NCBI GenBank assembly: GCA_945878575.1
Contig: CAMDUB010000008.1
Coordinates: forward strand, 1-64,000
From: Phycisphaera mikurensis NBRC 102666
GTDB taxonomy: Bacteria; Planctomycetota; Phycisphaerae; Phycisphaerales; SM1A02
Length of the DNA: 64,000 nucleotides
Direction of reading: 5' to 3'
Made by a program: the position numbers and the translations under genes
Shown: one piece after another, positions 52,331 through 60,117 of the stretch
Layout: every line of letters begins with the position of its first letter
How positions within the stretch are numbered: position 1 is the stretch's first letter
Notes under the pieces: generated by a model
What the model was told of the DNA's origin: nothing
The model's input: only the letters and a program-made list of their open reading frames with translations
Databases searched by the model: none

Positions 52331-52445
52331 CGCCGCGCGCCTCTGAACGGGGCGCGCGGCGGAGAGTGAGACGAAAGAGATCGAAGCCGAGGCTTAGCGA
52401 CGACGGCGTGAGCCGACGAGACCAGCGACGCCGAGGAGCGCGAGG
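52331..52445 (-). repeat. Repeated 3' cassette, copy 2 (hairpin plus PAPG-tail end)
   Basis: This copy contains an 11-bp perfect hairpin CGCCGCGCGCC/GGCGCGCGGCG (52331-52361) and the last codons of the 52394 gene. The downstream flank of the 51419 gene has the same arrangement. Confidence 0.85.
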
Positions 52446-53164
52446 GCGCCGGGGGCGGGGATGGCGTCCGCATTAAACTGGAAATTGTCCATGCGGTTAT
52501 TGCCTGTCGCTGAGGTAGCGCCGGTGAAGGTGACCCGCATGTAAGCCGTTGCCGCATTATTCAAGCCACTTGCAACTGACAACGATGAAACAACATTGGC
52601 TGGGGTTGCGCCTGCAGCAAAGCTAGCTTGAATTCCAGTGATGGTTGCCGCGGAACTCCAGTTGGTTCCATCAGTGCTGTAATCCCATTGTTGGGTTGTA
52701 AATCCCGAGGCTGTTCGTTGCACGGCGTAGGAAACCGCCAAGTTTCCCATTCCAGTCATGCTGAATTTGAAGACCATGGACTTGCCGTTGGCTCCGAAAG
52801 TTCCGGCTGGCACACTCGCTGCGCCACCAACAACTGCAAGGGCCGACGGACTAGTGGTTACGGTTGACATGCTTCCAGTGGCGTTTAGGGCTGTTCCGCC
52901 GAAGCCATTGATTTCCGTGTTAGTTGTGCCAGAAGCTGGCTCATAGAAATCACTTGAGCCATTGGTTCCGTCGAGATACAGAGAGCCTGACCCGAAGTTG
53001 GCTACAAACAACCTTGGGGTAGCGGGTGCTGCAGCGACGGCCGTGCCGCCGTTGGTGGTGGTCTGAAAATCCCACTGAGCAACCATCGCCGCATTCGCCG
53101 CACTCGCAGCGATCATTGCGCAGGTTCCAGCAGCTAGGAGGGTCATTGTGTTCAAGTTCTTCAT
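52394..53164 (-). CDS. PAPG-tail exported protein with conserved ends
   Basis: A 256-residue protein with signal peptide NTMTLLAAGTCAMIAASAA and tail PAPGALALLGVAGLVGS then RRRR. The middle includes MVAQWDFQTTTNGG, a STVTTSPSALAV segment and QWDYSTDGTNWSSAATI, a pattern seen in many exported planctomycete proteins that carry PEP-CTERM-like tails. The start-codon region and upstream 45 bp are shared with the 51419 gene. Its middle shows little visible similarity to that gene's middle, which is unusual for neighbours with such conserved ends. Function unknown. Confidence 0.88.
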   Translation of the reverse strand: MKNLNTMTLLAAGTCAMIAASAANAAMVAQWDFQTTTNGGTAVAAAPATPRLFVANFGSGSLYLDGTNGSSDFYEPASGTTNTEINGFGGTALNATGSMSTVTTSPSALAVVGGAASVPAGTFGANGKSMVFKFSMTGMGNLAVSYAVQRTASGFTTQQWDYSTDGTNWSSAATITGIQASFAAGATPANVVSSLSVASGLNNAATAYMRVTFTGATSATGNNRMDNFQFNADAIPAPGALALLGVAGLVGSRRRR

Positions 53165-53324
53165 AAAGTGTGTTCTTTCGATCGTTTGAGAAGTAAAGGG
53201 AACTAGGGGATTCGGGGAAAGACCTGTGTCACCTATGCAAACGAAAGGCAGAGGCTTGAACCATCATCGAAATGTGGACTGTTTCGTTAGGAGATTGCTA
53301 AGAACGCAGTCGACATCATGCTCG

Positions 53325-53960
53325 TCAGCGACGCTTGCGCGCGCCGACGAGACCAGCGACGCCCAACAGCGCAAGTGCGCCCGGGGCGGGAACAACAGAG
53401 AAGGTGCCAGTACTGGTGGTGGTGGTGCCATTCACCTGTGAGGTCGAACCGTTGTACTGGTTGAAGTTGTACGTAGTGGTGAAGGACACCGAGTAGTTGC
53501 CGTTGGACAGACCCGCAGCGAGATTGGTTCCTTGTGAGGCACCAACAAGCTGCCAGAAGCGGTTGCTGCCGCTGTTGCCAGTTTGATAGAGACCGTAGGT
53601 GTTGCTCGAAAGTTGCGATGAGCCCTGTGACAACGTCACCACCAGTGAGGCGATGTTGGCGCCGTCAAGCCAGTTATTGTTCGTGGTACCGCCGGGAGGA
53701 GTGCTGCCTCCGTTGTAGGCATAGTTCTCGAAATACCAATTCTGCAAGAGGAGCGTCTGGCCAGTGAGGGCGTTGACCGAGCCGAAGTCGTAACCATTGA
53801 GGCGCGGATTCTGCCCCGAGCCGATGGCCGACACGTACGTGGCGCTGCTGCCGCCCGGGAGTTGGAACATGCCGGTGGCCTCAACTACGCCGACATCCGC
53901 ATTGGCAGCTGCGGTCAACGATGCAAGGACGCACAACGACGAAATGAAGGTACGGGTCAT
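53325..53960 (-). CDS. PAPG-tail exported protein
   Basis: A 211-residue protein with signal peptide RTFISSLCVLASLTAAANA and tail PAPGALALLGVAGLVGARKR. The middle is rich in Asn, Gly, Ser and Thr (LQNWYFENYAYNGG, SGSNRFWQLVGASQG, FTTTYNFNQYNGS). It shows no clear relation to the other PAPG families in the window outside signal and tail. The start at 53960 begins the signal peptide; the frame reaches 54077 upstream. Function unknown. Confidence 0.86.
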   Translation of the reverse strand: MTRTFISSLCVLASLTAAANADVGVVEATGMFQLPGGSSATYVSAIGSGQNPRLNGYDFGSVNALTGQTLLLQNWYFENYAYNGGSTPPGGTTNNNWLDGANIASLVVTLSQGSSQLSSNTYGLYQTGNSGSNRFWQLVGASQGTNLAAGLSNGNYSVSFTTTYNFNQYNGSTSQVNGTTTTSTGTFSVVPAPGALALLGVAGLVGARKRR

Positions 53961-54200
53961 GAAAATGCTCCAAGAGGAAATGCGAGTGATCCGAGGAATT
54001 GAGGCGGAACCAAGAAATGGGGAAGGTTCCGACTCAGCGAACGACGGCAGAAGGACCCCGAAAGGGAAGGAATCCATCTGACACCCTTATGAACGAAATC
54101 TGCAGGTGCCACCCATCACGGATTCTGAATAAATCTCCAACCGACCGACAATTGTTGGCCCAACCGCCCGTTGCAGCGCGTGGCGGCTATCGTTAACCCC

Positions 54201-55391
54201 ATGCCTGACACCCGCCAGCCCCCGGTTCCGCGCACTGCCTGCGTGGTCGGCGGGGGTCCGGCCGGGGCGGTTTCGGCGGCCGTTCTGGCACGCCATGGCT
54301 GGCAGGTGACCCTTCTGGAGCGGCAGCCCGCGCCCCGAACGAAGTGCTGCGGCGAATGCCTGGTGCCCCGCGCCGCGGCGTGGCTCGCGGAGCTTGGCTT
54401 GGGGAACGCGCTGGAGCAGGCGCGCGCCGGATCCACGCGGGAGGTGCGCATGTTGGACGCCCGCACCGGGAATGCACACCCTGTGTGGACGCACGCGTTC
54501 GCCGGTCAGCCGGGCGTGATCGTGCCGCGCGCGGCGTTCGATGCAGCGTTGCGCGATGGGGCCCGCCGCGCGGGTGCCGCGATCCACGCGGGGCGTGGAG
54601 TGAAACTCATCCATGCGGGTGGAGATGTCGGCGCACCAGCGGTCGTGACCATCACTGCGCTCAACGATCCATCAGTGGCGCCGCGTGATGTGCACTTTGA
54701 TCTGGTGGTAGCGGCGGACGGAGTGGGCAGCGCCATCGCGCGCGCCGCCGGACTGGCGCCCACGACAACGGGCTCGCGCGCCGGTTGGAGCTTTACGTTC
54801 GAACATTGCACTGACGACCACACGTTGGCACCAGCCGGAACCATCGAACTGATTCTCTTTGGAAGCGCGTACTTGGGCCTGGTGCGGCGCGGTCATGTGG
54901 TGCACATGGCGGCGATTGTGGAGCGCGGCGATCGTTGGCCGTCGGCGCCCGCGGAGGCGCTGCGCATGATGGCCACGCGCGCGCCGCAGTTGGCGAGGTT
55001 TCTTGCGCACTATGAAGCATCGCAACCGCTGCCCGCGCTGGAAGCGGCATGCGGTCCACTGCCTTGGCAACCGCGCGCCGTCACGGCGGGTCGCGTGGCA
55101 CTGGTTGGTGATGCCGCGGGCTACGCAGAGCCGTACACCGGTGAAGGAATGGGCTGGGCGATCGAAGGTGCCATGCTGCTCGGCGAGTGTTTCCGCGACG
55201 GATGGACCGCAGCGGCGGCAGCGGAATACCAACGGAGATGGCGCGCCACGGTTGGCCGCGCGCAAACACACAACTTGCGCGTGGGCATGTTGCTGCGCGG
55301 CGGACGAGTAGCAGCACACGCCACGCGCGCGGCGGTGAAACTTGCACCGTGGGCTGCGCGACGCGCCAGCGAAATTGTGGTGGGGGCGTGA
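54201..55391 (+). CDS. FAD-dependent oxidoreductase, geranylgeranyl-reductase-like
   Basis: The 396-residue protein has the Rossmann FAD motif VVGGGPAGAVSAA at its start, a CCGECLVPRA segment typical of the geranylgeranyl reductase / halogenase-like group, an ADGVGSAIARAAG strand and a late GDAAGYAEPYTGEGMGWAI motif for the pyrophosphate. It overlaps the type III polyketide synthase start by 4 nt (GTGA), forming a two-gene operon. In related clusters such an enzyme modifies the polyketide product by reduction or oxidation. The actual substrate is inferred. Start ATG 54201 is preferred over 54171. Confidence 0.88.
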   Translation: MPDTRQPPVPRTACVVGGGPAGAVSAAVLARHGWQVTLLERQPAPRTKCCGECLVPRAAAWLAELGLGNALEQARAGSTREVRMLDARTGNAHPVWTHAFAGQPGVIVPRAAFDAALRDGARRAGAAIHAGRGVKLIHAGGDVGAPAVVTITALNDPSVAPRDVHFDLVVAADGVGSAIARAAGLAPTTTGSRAGWSFTFEHCTDDHTLAPAGTIELILFGSAYLGLVRRGHVVHMAAIVERGDRWPSAPAEALRMMATRAPQLARFLAHYEASQPLPALEAACGPLPWQPRAVTAGRVALVGDAAGYAEPYTGEGMGWAIEGAMLLGECFRDGWTAAAAAEYQRRWRATVGRAQTHNLRVGMLLRGGRVAAHATRAAVKLAPWAARRASEIVVGA

Positions 55392-56452
55392 GTACACCCC
55401 GTCCGTTGCTGCACACGCCGGGAGTAGCAACACCCACGTTGGTGCGCGCGCAAACGGATATTGCAGCAGAACAAGCCGAGCGTCTGGGGCTTTCATCCAC
55501 GGCGCAGCAATTCTTGGCGCGCGTGGTAGCTGGCAGCGGCATCGAACAGCGTGCCGCAGTGTTGCCGCTGGCTGATGTGTTACACATGAGTACCGCTGAG
55601 CGCATGCATGCGTTCCACGTGCACGCCCCGTCGCTGGCTGAACGCGCCGCGCGGCAGGCGTTAGTGAACGCGGGAATTGGCGCGCAAGACATCACCGATC
55701 TGATCATCGTCACCTGCACTGGCTTTCGCTCGCCAGGTGTTGGCTTGGCGATCGCTCAATCGATGGGCATGCGTGATTCCGTGCGGCACATGCAGGTGGG
55801 ATTCATGGGCTGCTTCGGCGGCGTCACCGGACTGCGTGCTGCGGCTGGTCTTGCCTGCGCCGATCCCGAGGCGCGCGTTCTCTTAGTGTGCGTGGAACTG
55901 TGCTCGCTGCACTTTCGACCTGATGCTGATCCGCAGAACTTGGTGGCGATCACACTCTTTGCTGACGGCGCGGCGGCGGCGGTGATTTCCTGCGCGCAGT
56001 TGCCGGGCGCAGCGATGGCGGCGATCGGTGCTGGACGCAGCCGCGTTATTCCGGGCACGGAAGATCACATGACGTGGACCGTGACTGACAGCGGGTTTGC
56101 AATGACGTTGGCGCGCGAGGTTCCGGACGCAGTGGAGCAAGCGATGCGTGAGTTTGCCGGCGCGAACGCGGCGGTGATCTTGCATCCGGGCGGCGCGGGC
56201 ATCATTGATGCATGTGTGCGCGCCGGTGTGGTGCGCGCGGGCGAGCCGAGTGCGGAAGTGCCGCGTGCGGTGTTGCGCGAGCATGGCAACATGTCCAGCG
56301 GAACGGTGCTCTTTGTATTGGAGCGGATGTGGCGAAACACGCACCGAGCTGGCACCACAGACGGCTCATCGATCGGGCTACCAGCGCTGGTGGCGGCGTT
56401 CGGACCGGGACTGACGGTGGATGCGTTGGAGCTTGCACCGACGACTTGCTGA
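55388..56452 (+). CDS. Type III polyketide synthase
   Basis: The 354-residue protein matches the chalcone-synthase superfamily: active-site Cys142 in GFMGCFGGVTG, His266 in ILHPGGAG, Asn301 in EHGNMSSGTVLF and the late AFGPGLTVD loop. Type III synthases condense CoA starters with malonyl-CoA into alkylresorcinols, alkylpyrones or phloroglucinols. The GTG start at 55388 overlaps the upstream stop. The neighbouring FAD oxidoreductase fits a lipid-like polyketide cluster, but the methyltransferase or prenyltransferase often found with them is absent here. Starter and product are unknown. Confidence 0.92.
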   Translation: MSTPRPLLHTPGVATPTLVRAQTDIAAEQAERLGLSSTAQQFLARVVAGSGIEQRAAVLPLADVLHMSTAERMHAFHVHAPSLAERAARQALVNAGIGAQDITDLIIVTCTGFRSPGVGLAIAQSMGMRDSVRHMQVGFMGCFGGVTGLRAAAGLACADPEARVLLVCVELCSLHFRPDADPQNLVAITLFADGAAAAVISCAQLPGAAMAAIGAGRSRVIPGTEDHMTWTVTDSGFAMTLAREVPDAVEQAMREFAGANAAVILHPGGAGIIDACVRAGVVRAGEPSAEVPRAVLREHGNMSSGTVLFVLERMWRNTHRAGTTDGSSIGLPALVAAFGPGLTVDALELAPTTC

Positions 56453-56643
56453 GCAAGGGCAACGGGGGAACAGGATGAGAGTCGTTCCGGTACGCGATAC
56501 TGTTTGGTTTAACACGTCCAATAATATAGACCATGAGCCGACAAAATGCCATTTTACTGGCAATGAATGGTGACACAGGGGTCACTCTCTGATATTTCCA
56601 GAAAGATCGTGATGGTCGTCGGGAATGAATTACGTGTTAATTG

Positions 56644-56667
56644 AGGCAGGAAAACCTGCCTTTATTG
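56644..56667 (+). terminator. Hairpin between the polyketide operon and the next gene
   Basis: A 7-bp perfect stem AGGCAGG/CCTGCCT with loop AAAA is followed by TTATT. It may end the polyketide transcript, or be a leader element of the following gene. Confidence 0.55.
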
Positions 56668-56720
56668 TCCCGGTCCTGCTCGACCGCTTTCACCACTTCC
56701 CTCCTCACCCAAGGAACCTC

Positions 56721-57416
56721 ATGTTCGATCGCAAGACAATCGCACTGTTCGCCGCCATGCTCCCTGCCGCACTTGCACCGCTCGCATCGGCAGGCTTCGT
56801 CGGCTGGACGGGATCCATGTACACGCTCAATGGCAACCTCTACCTCGATGTGTTCGCTGGAATGACCGCGACCACCGACCGCCTTCTCAATGTCTACGAC
56901 GCCAACATTAGCGCGACCGGCGCATCTTTTTACCAAGCACCCGGCATGGGGACTCGTTCATGGGCACCCGGATTTGAAACCTTAACGGCGATCGATAGTT
57001 TCATGACCTTGGGCGGATTTGCAGATACCGGCGATTACTACGCCGCGTCTGGAACAGCAGGCGACCCAAACTTCACAGGCTTCGCCTCCGCCACCGGAAC
57101 AACCGTTCCCGCCAATGCTGGTTGGTACAACACCAACCCGACATCAACTGAAGGACTTGCTCAAGACTTGGCGTTTCTCGGTTCCACCACGCGTATCGGT
57201 GCCACCGCGCAGTACGGCGTGTGGGTCGCACACTTTGTGTTTAACGATGCAAGCGCCGGTAGTTCTGTGAGCTTCGCAGGCAGCATCGGCTTCAAGACTG
57301 CCACCACCACCGGAACCCAAATGGCCACCACCACTCAGGTATTTGCGATCCCGGCCCCAGGTGCGATCGTGGCATTCGGAGCACTCGGCTGCCGCAGCCG
57401 ACGCCGAAACGCGTAA
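56721..57416 (+). CDS. PAPG-tail exported protein
   Basis: A 231-residue protein with signal peptide MFDRKTIALFAAMLPAALAP and tail PAPGAIVAFGALGCRSRRRN. Its beta-rich middle includes FVGWTGSMYTLNGN, YLDVFAGMTATTDRL and HFVFNDASAGSSVSF. The tail has a Cys at the end of the hydrophobic stretch, which differs from others in the window. The start at 56721 has an AAGGA Shine-Dalgarno close upstream; a longer frame from 56625 lacks one. Function unknown. Confidence 0.87.
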   Translation: MFDRKTIALFAAMLPAALAPLASAGFVGWTGSMYTLNGNLYLDVFAGMTATTDRLLNVYDANISATGASFYQAPGMGTRSWAPGFETLTAIDSFMTLGGFADTGDYYAASGTAGDPNFTGFASATGTTVPANAGWYNTNPTSTEGLAQDLAFLGSTTRIGATAQYGVWVAHFVFNDASAGSSVSFAGSIGFKTATTTGTQMATTTQVFAIPAPGAIVAFGALGCRSRRRNA

Positions 57417-57433
57417 GCAGAGGACAGTATTCA

Positions 57434-57479
57434 CGTCGGGGGCATGGCGCTCACCATTGATGGTGCCCTGCCCCCGACG
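57434..57479. terminator. Bidirectional terminator
   Basis: An 11-bp perfect stem CGTCGGGGGCA/TGCCCCCGACG encloses a 24-nt loop that itself forms a small CACCAT/ATGGTG stem. It lies between the convergent PAPG-tail and arnT genes. Confidence 0.82.
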
Positions 57480-57483
57480 CTGA

Positions 57484-59160
57484 TCACCGCCAATACATGA
57501 TGGTGACGGGGCCGACCGACTCAGAGCTGTCGGCTGCAGGAAGTCCAGGAGTCTGCGCCAAGCGTTCGAGTTCATGGGTTGAACCGAGTACGGCGATGGA
57601 TTGTGCAGGGGCGAGCGCTTTGGTGGCAAGCACCTTGGCCGCCACGGCAGACCATGCGATCTTGCGCGATTCCTCGTGCGGAAGATTGAGTTCGTTGTCA
57701 AACTCGCCGGGCGGGCCGGCAATCACCAGGTCGCGGCGACCGGTGACCCAGGAAAGTGCGTGCGCAGGTGCTGCACTGGTCACCAATACGTTGGTCGATC
57801 GCAATTCTTCAGCGTGGCGCTGTAAGAGCGGCCATGGATGCTTCATAGCGGTCAGCGCGGCTTCGGGATAAAGGAATGGGATGACAAGCAAGACGGGCGC
57901 GGGAGCAAGTGCCGTGCGTAGGAGCCACGTGCGCGGATCGGTGGCCTTCCAACTCCACACATCAAGTTGCGCCCACAGGAGGAGCGCGGCGCCGATGTAC
58001 GTGAAGCGCAGTGACTCACCGGAATCCCACAAGATGGGAATGCCGAAGCGGCGCCCACCGGCGATGGCGATGATGAACGCAGCAACCGCGGCAATGCGCA
58101 CCAGCGTGCGCGCAAAGACTGCGAGGCGATCCGGCATAACTCGCTCTGAGGCGCGGGCGCGGAGCAGCCCGATGGCAACCAGCACTGCGACTGGCGCAAA
58201 GAGCGGTAGCACGTAGGTGGGCAATTTGCCGCTACTCAATGACAGAAGTGTGATCGGTGCGATCACCCACGCGGCCATGAAGCGCATACCACTGCGCCAT
58301 TCGGTTGCATCGCGCAGACCTTTCCATGCGTTGGGCCACGCAAGCGTCCACAACAAGGCGCCGATCGGAAACACCACTAAGAATTGCCACCACGGTTCGG
58401 GATGCTGATTGGAATCCGGGCTGGCGACGCGCCGGAAATGTTCGACCACAATGAAGTATTCCCAGAAGCCCGGCTCAGCACGGTGGATCATCCACGCGAA
58501 CGGCGCGATGGTGATGGCGGCGGCGCCCAGCGGAATCCACGGCATGGTGAGCATGTCCTTCCAGCGCCGCTCCCATGCCAAGAACAGCAGCGCGGTGACG
58601 CCGGGAATTGCGAAGGCGAGCAGGCCTTTGGTGAGGAACGCGAATCCGGCAGCGACGCCGGCGAGCGCCAGCCATCCGGCACGCGCGCGGCCGATAGCTG
58701 TGCACGCGCAATAGAGCGCACCCATGGAAAGCGCAACGAACGCGGCGAAGGGCGGATCAAGCAGCGCGACCGTTCCAATGATGAGTGGTGCCAGCGTGGT
58801 GGCCTGCACCATGAATGCCAGTGGGCCGTCATCGCGGCGGCCGGTGATGCGCACTGCCATCCATGCGACGACCAGTGCAACCACCAGCGTGGCGACGGCG
58901 CTCGGTAGGCGGATAGCAAATGCGTTCTGACCGAACGCGGACATGCTGGCGGCGGTGAGCCAGTATCCGAGCGGCGGCTTCTCGTAGTAAACAAAGCCAG
59001 CCATGCGCAGTGCCAGCCAATTGCCGGAATCCACCATCTCCGCCGGAATGATTCCGTAGCGCGGTTCGTCCGGCACGACCAATGGACGAACGGTCAATCC
59101 CGCGACGCTCAGCGCCAAGAACAAGAGTATGCCGATGATCCAGTTGCGCCGTGCATCCAT
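57484..59160 (-). CDS. arnT: ArnT-type aminoarabinose transferase
   Basis: A 558-residue membrane protein of the GT39/GT83 class with about 12 membrane segments. The first periplasmic loop has the acidic VVPDEPRYGIIPAEM segment and YYEKPPLGYWL. ArnT moves 4-amino-4-deoxy-L-arabinose from an undecaprenyl carrier to lipid A on the periplasmic face. It is the last gene of the arnBCADT order, 12 bp after arnD. The flippase genes arnE and arnF, which follow arnT in enteric bacteria, are not found here. Confidence 0.9.
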   Translation of the reverse strand: MDARRNWIIGILLFLALSVAGLTVRPLVVPDEPRYGIIPAEMVDSGNWLALRMAGFVYYEKPPLGYWLTAASMSAFGQNAFAIRLPSAVATLVVALVVAWMAVRITGRRDDGPLAFMVQATTLAPLIIGTVALLDPPFAAFVALSMGALYCACTAIGRARAGWLALAGVAAGFAFLTKGLLAFAIPGVTALLFLAWERRWKDMLTMPWIPLGAAAITIAPFAWMIHRAEPGFWEYFIVVEHFRRVASPDSNQHPEPWWQFLVVFPIGALLWTLAWPNAWKGLRDATEWRSGMRFMAAWVIAPITLLSLSSGKLPTYVLPLFAPVAVLVAIGLLRARASERVMPDRLAVFARTLVRIAAVAAFIIAIAGGRRFGIPILWDSGESLRFTYIGAALLLWAQLDVWSWKATDPRTWLLRTALAPAPVLLVIPFLYPEAALTAMKHPWPLLQRHAEELRSTNVLVTSAAPAHALSWVTGRRDLVIAGPPGEFDNELNLPHEESRKIAWSAVAAKVLATKALAPAQSIAVLGSTHELERLAQTPGLPAADSSESVGPVTIMYWR

Positions 59161-59172
59161 GCGCTGCGAATG

Positions 59173-60117
59173 CTAGCCGCCGACGCAGAGCCAGCCTTCG
59201 CGGCCGGGGATGGTTCCGCGTGCAACGCGTCCGAGGTGCGGAGCGGGTTGGCGGGTGAGCCAGTCGCTGAGTGGCTCGAACTGGTGCCCGGCCGCAAGCG
59301 CGCGGTCGAGGAATTGCTCGAAGAGTGCGGCTTTGGTGCCGCCTTCGCTCTCCGCGTGGATGGTGAGGACGTGCGGCGCACCGTCGGCGAGGCGGGTGAG
59401 CAGCATGTCGTTCCAGCGCTCGTCGGCGTCGGCGCCGCGACCAACGCCTTCGTCGTAGGTGGGGAGGTCGACGGGAATCTGCGGTTGCGCAAACGTGCGG
59501 CCGAGGTGGGGCGTGGATGGCATGGATGGCATGGATGGCATGGATGGCATGGATGGCACGTCCGGAATGCGTGGCACAAACGGCACGGCGGGTCCGCGTG
59601 CGTCGCTGCGCCATGCGAATGCTTGTGATGATGGAAGCGACAGGATGCGATCGTCGCAGCGCCAGCCGGGCGCGGCACACGCGTGCGGCGCGCGGCCGTA
59701 GACCGTGGTGAACGCGGCGATGGCGCGGACGAGTTCGGCGTCCAGTGCATCATCAGGGAGCGACTCGGCGCCCACCTGCCAGCGGTGGTGATCCCAAGCG
59801 TGCAGCGCAACCTCATGACCGGCGCGGTCGGGAAGGCGCAGCGTGTCGGCCAGATGCTCGGAGATCACCGTGCCCGGCCACAACGTGCCGCGGAAAGCGA
59901 TATCCCAGCCGTACAGATTGGGCGCGCCCGAACGCAGCATCTTCAGTGCAAACGAGGGCTTTAACAGGCGGCGCACGTGACGGCCCATGTTGTCCGGCCC
60001 CAGCGTCACAAACCACGTGGCACGAACACCGCGGCGCTGCAGCGCGGACAAGAGCCGCGGCAACCCATCACGGGTGCCGCGGAATGTGTCCACGTCGATG
60101 CGCAGCGCGACGGTCAC
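59173..60117 (-). CDS. arnD: ArnD-type polysaccharide deacetylase (deformylase)
   Basis: The 314-residue protein is a NodB-type deacetylase: ALRIDVDTFRGTRDGLPRLL with the metal-binding Asp pair, HEVALHAWDHHRW with the metal His residues, and TIHAESEGG. In the arn pathway ArnD removes the formyl group from the undecaprenyl-linked sugar. Its ATG overlaps the arnA stop by 4 nt. An extra PSMPSMPSMPSMPSTP segment (nt 59513-59565) encoded by a short tandem repeat lies between conserved parts and is probably a flexible loop. Confidence 0.88.
   Translation of the reverse strand: MTVALRIDVDTFRGTRDGLPRLLSALQRRGVRATWFVTLGPDNMGRHVRRLLKPSFALKMLRSGAPNLYGWDIAFRGTLWPGTVISEHLADTLRLPDRAGHEVALHAWDHHRWQVGAESLPDDALDAELVRAIAAFTTVYGRAPHACAAPGWRCDDRILSLPSSQAFAWRSDARGPAVPFVPRIPDVPSMPSMPSMPSMPSTPHLGRTFAQPQIPVDLPTYDEGVGRGADADERWNDMLLTRLADGAPHVLTIHAESEGGTKAALFEQFLDRALAAGHQFEPLSDWLTRQPAPHLGRVARGTIPGREGWLCVGG
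59513..59565 (-). repeat. 9-bp coding minisatellite in arnD
   Basis: Five to six 9-bp units CATGGATGG encode SMP repeats (P-S-M on the minus strand). Identity is almost perfect, and 9-bp steps keep the frame, so the length may vary between strains. Confidence 0.92.
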
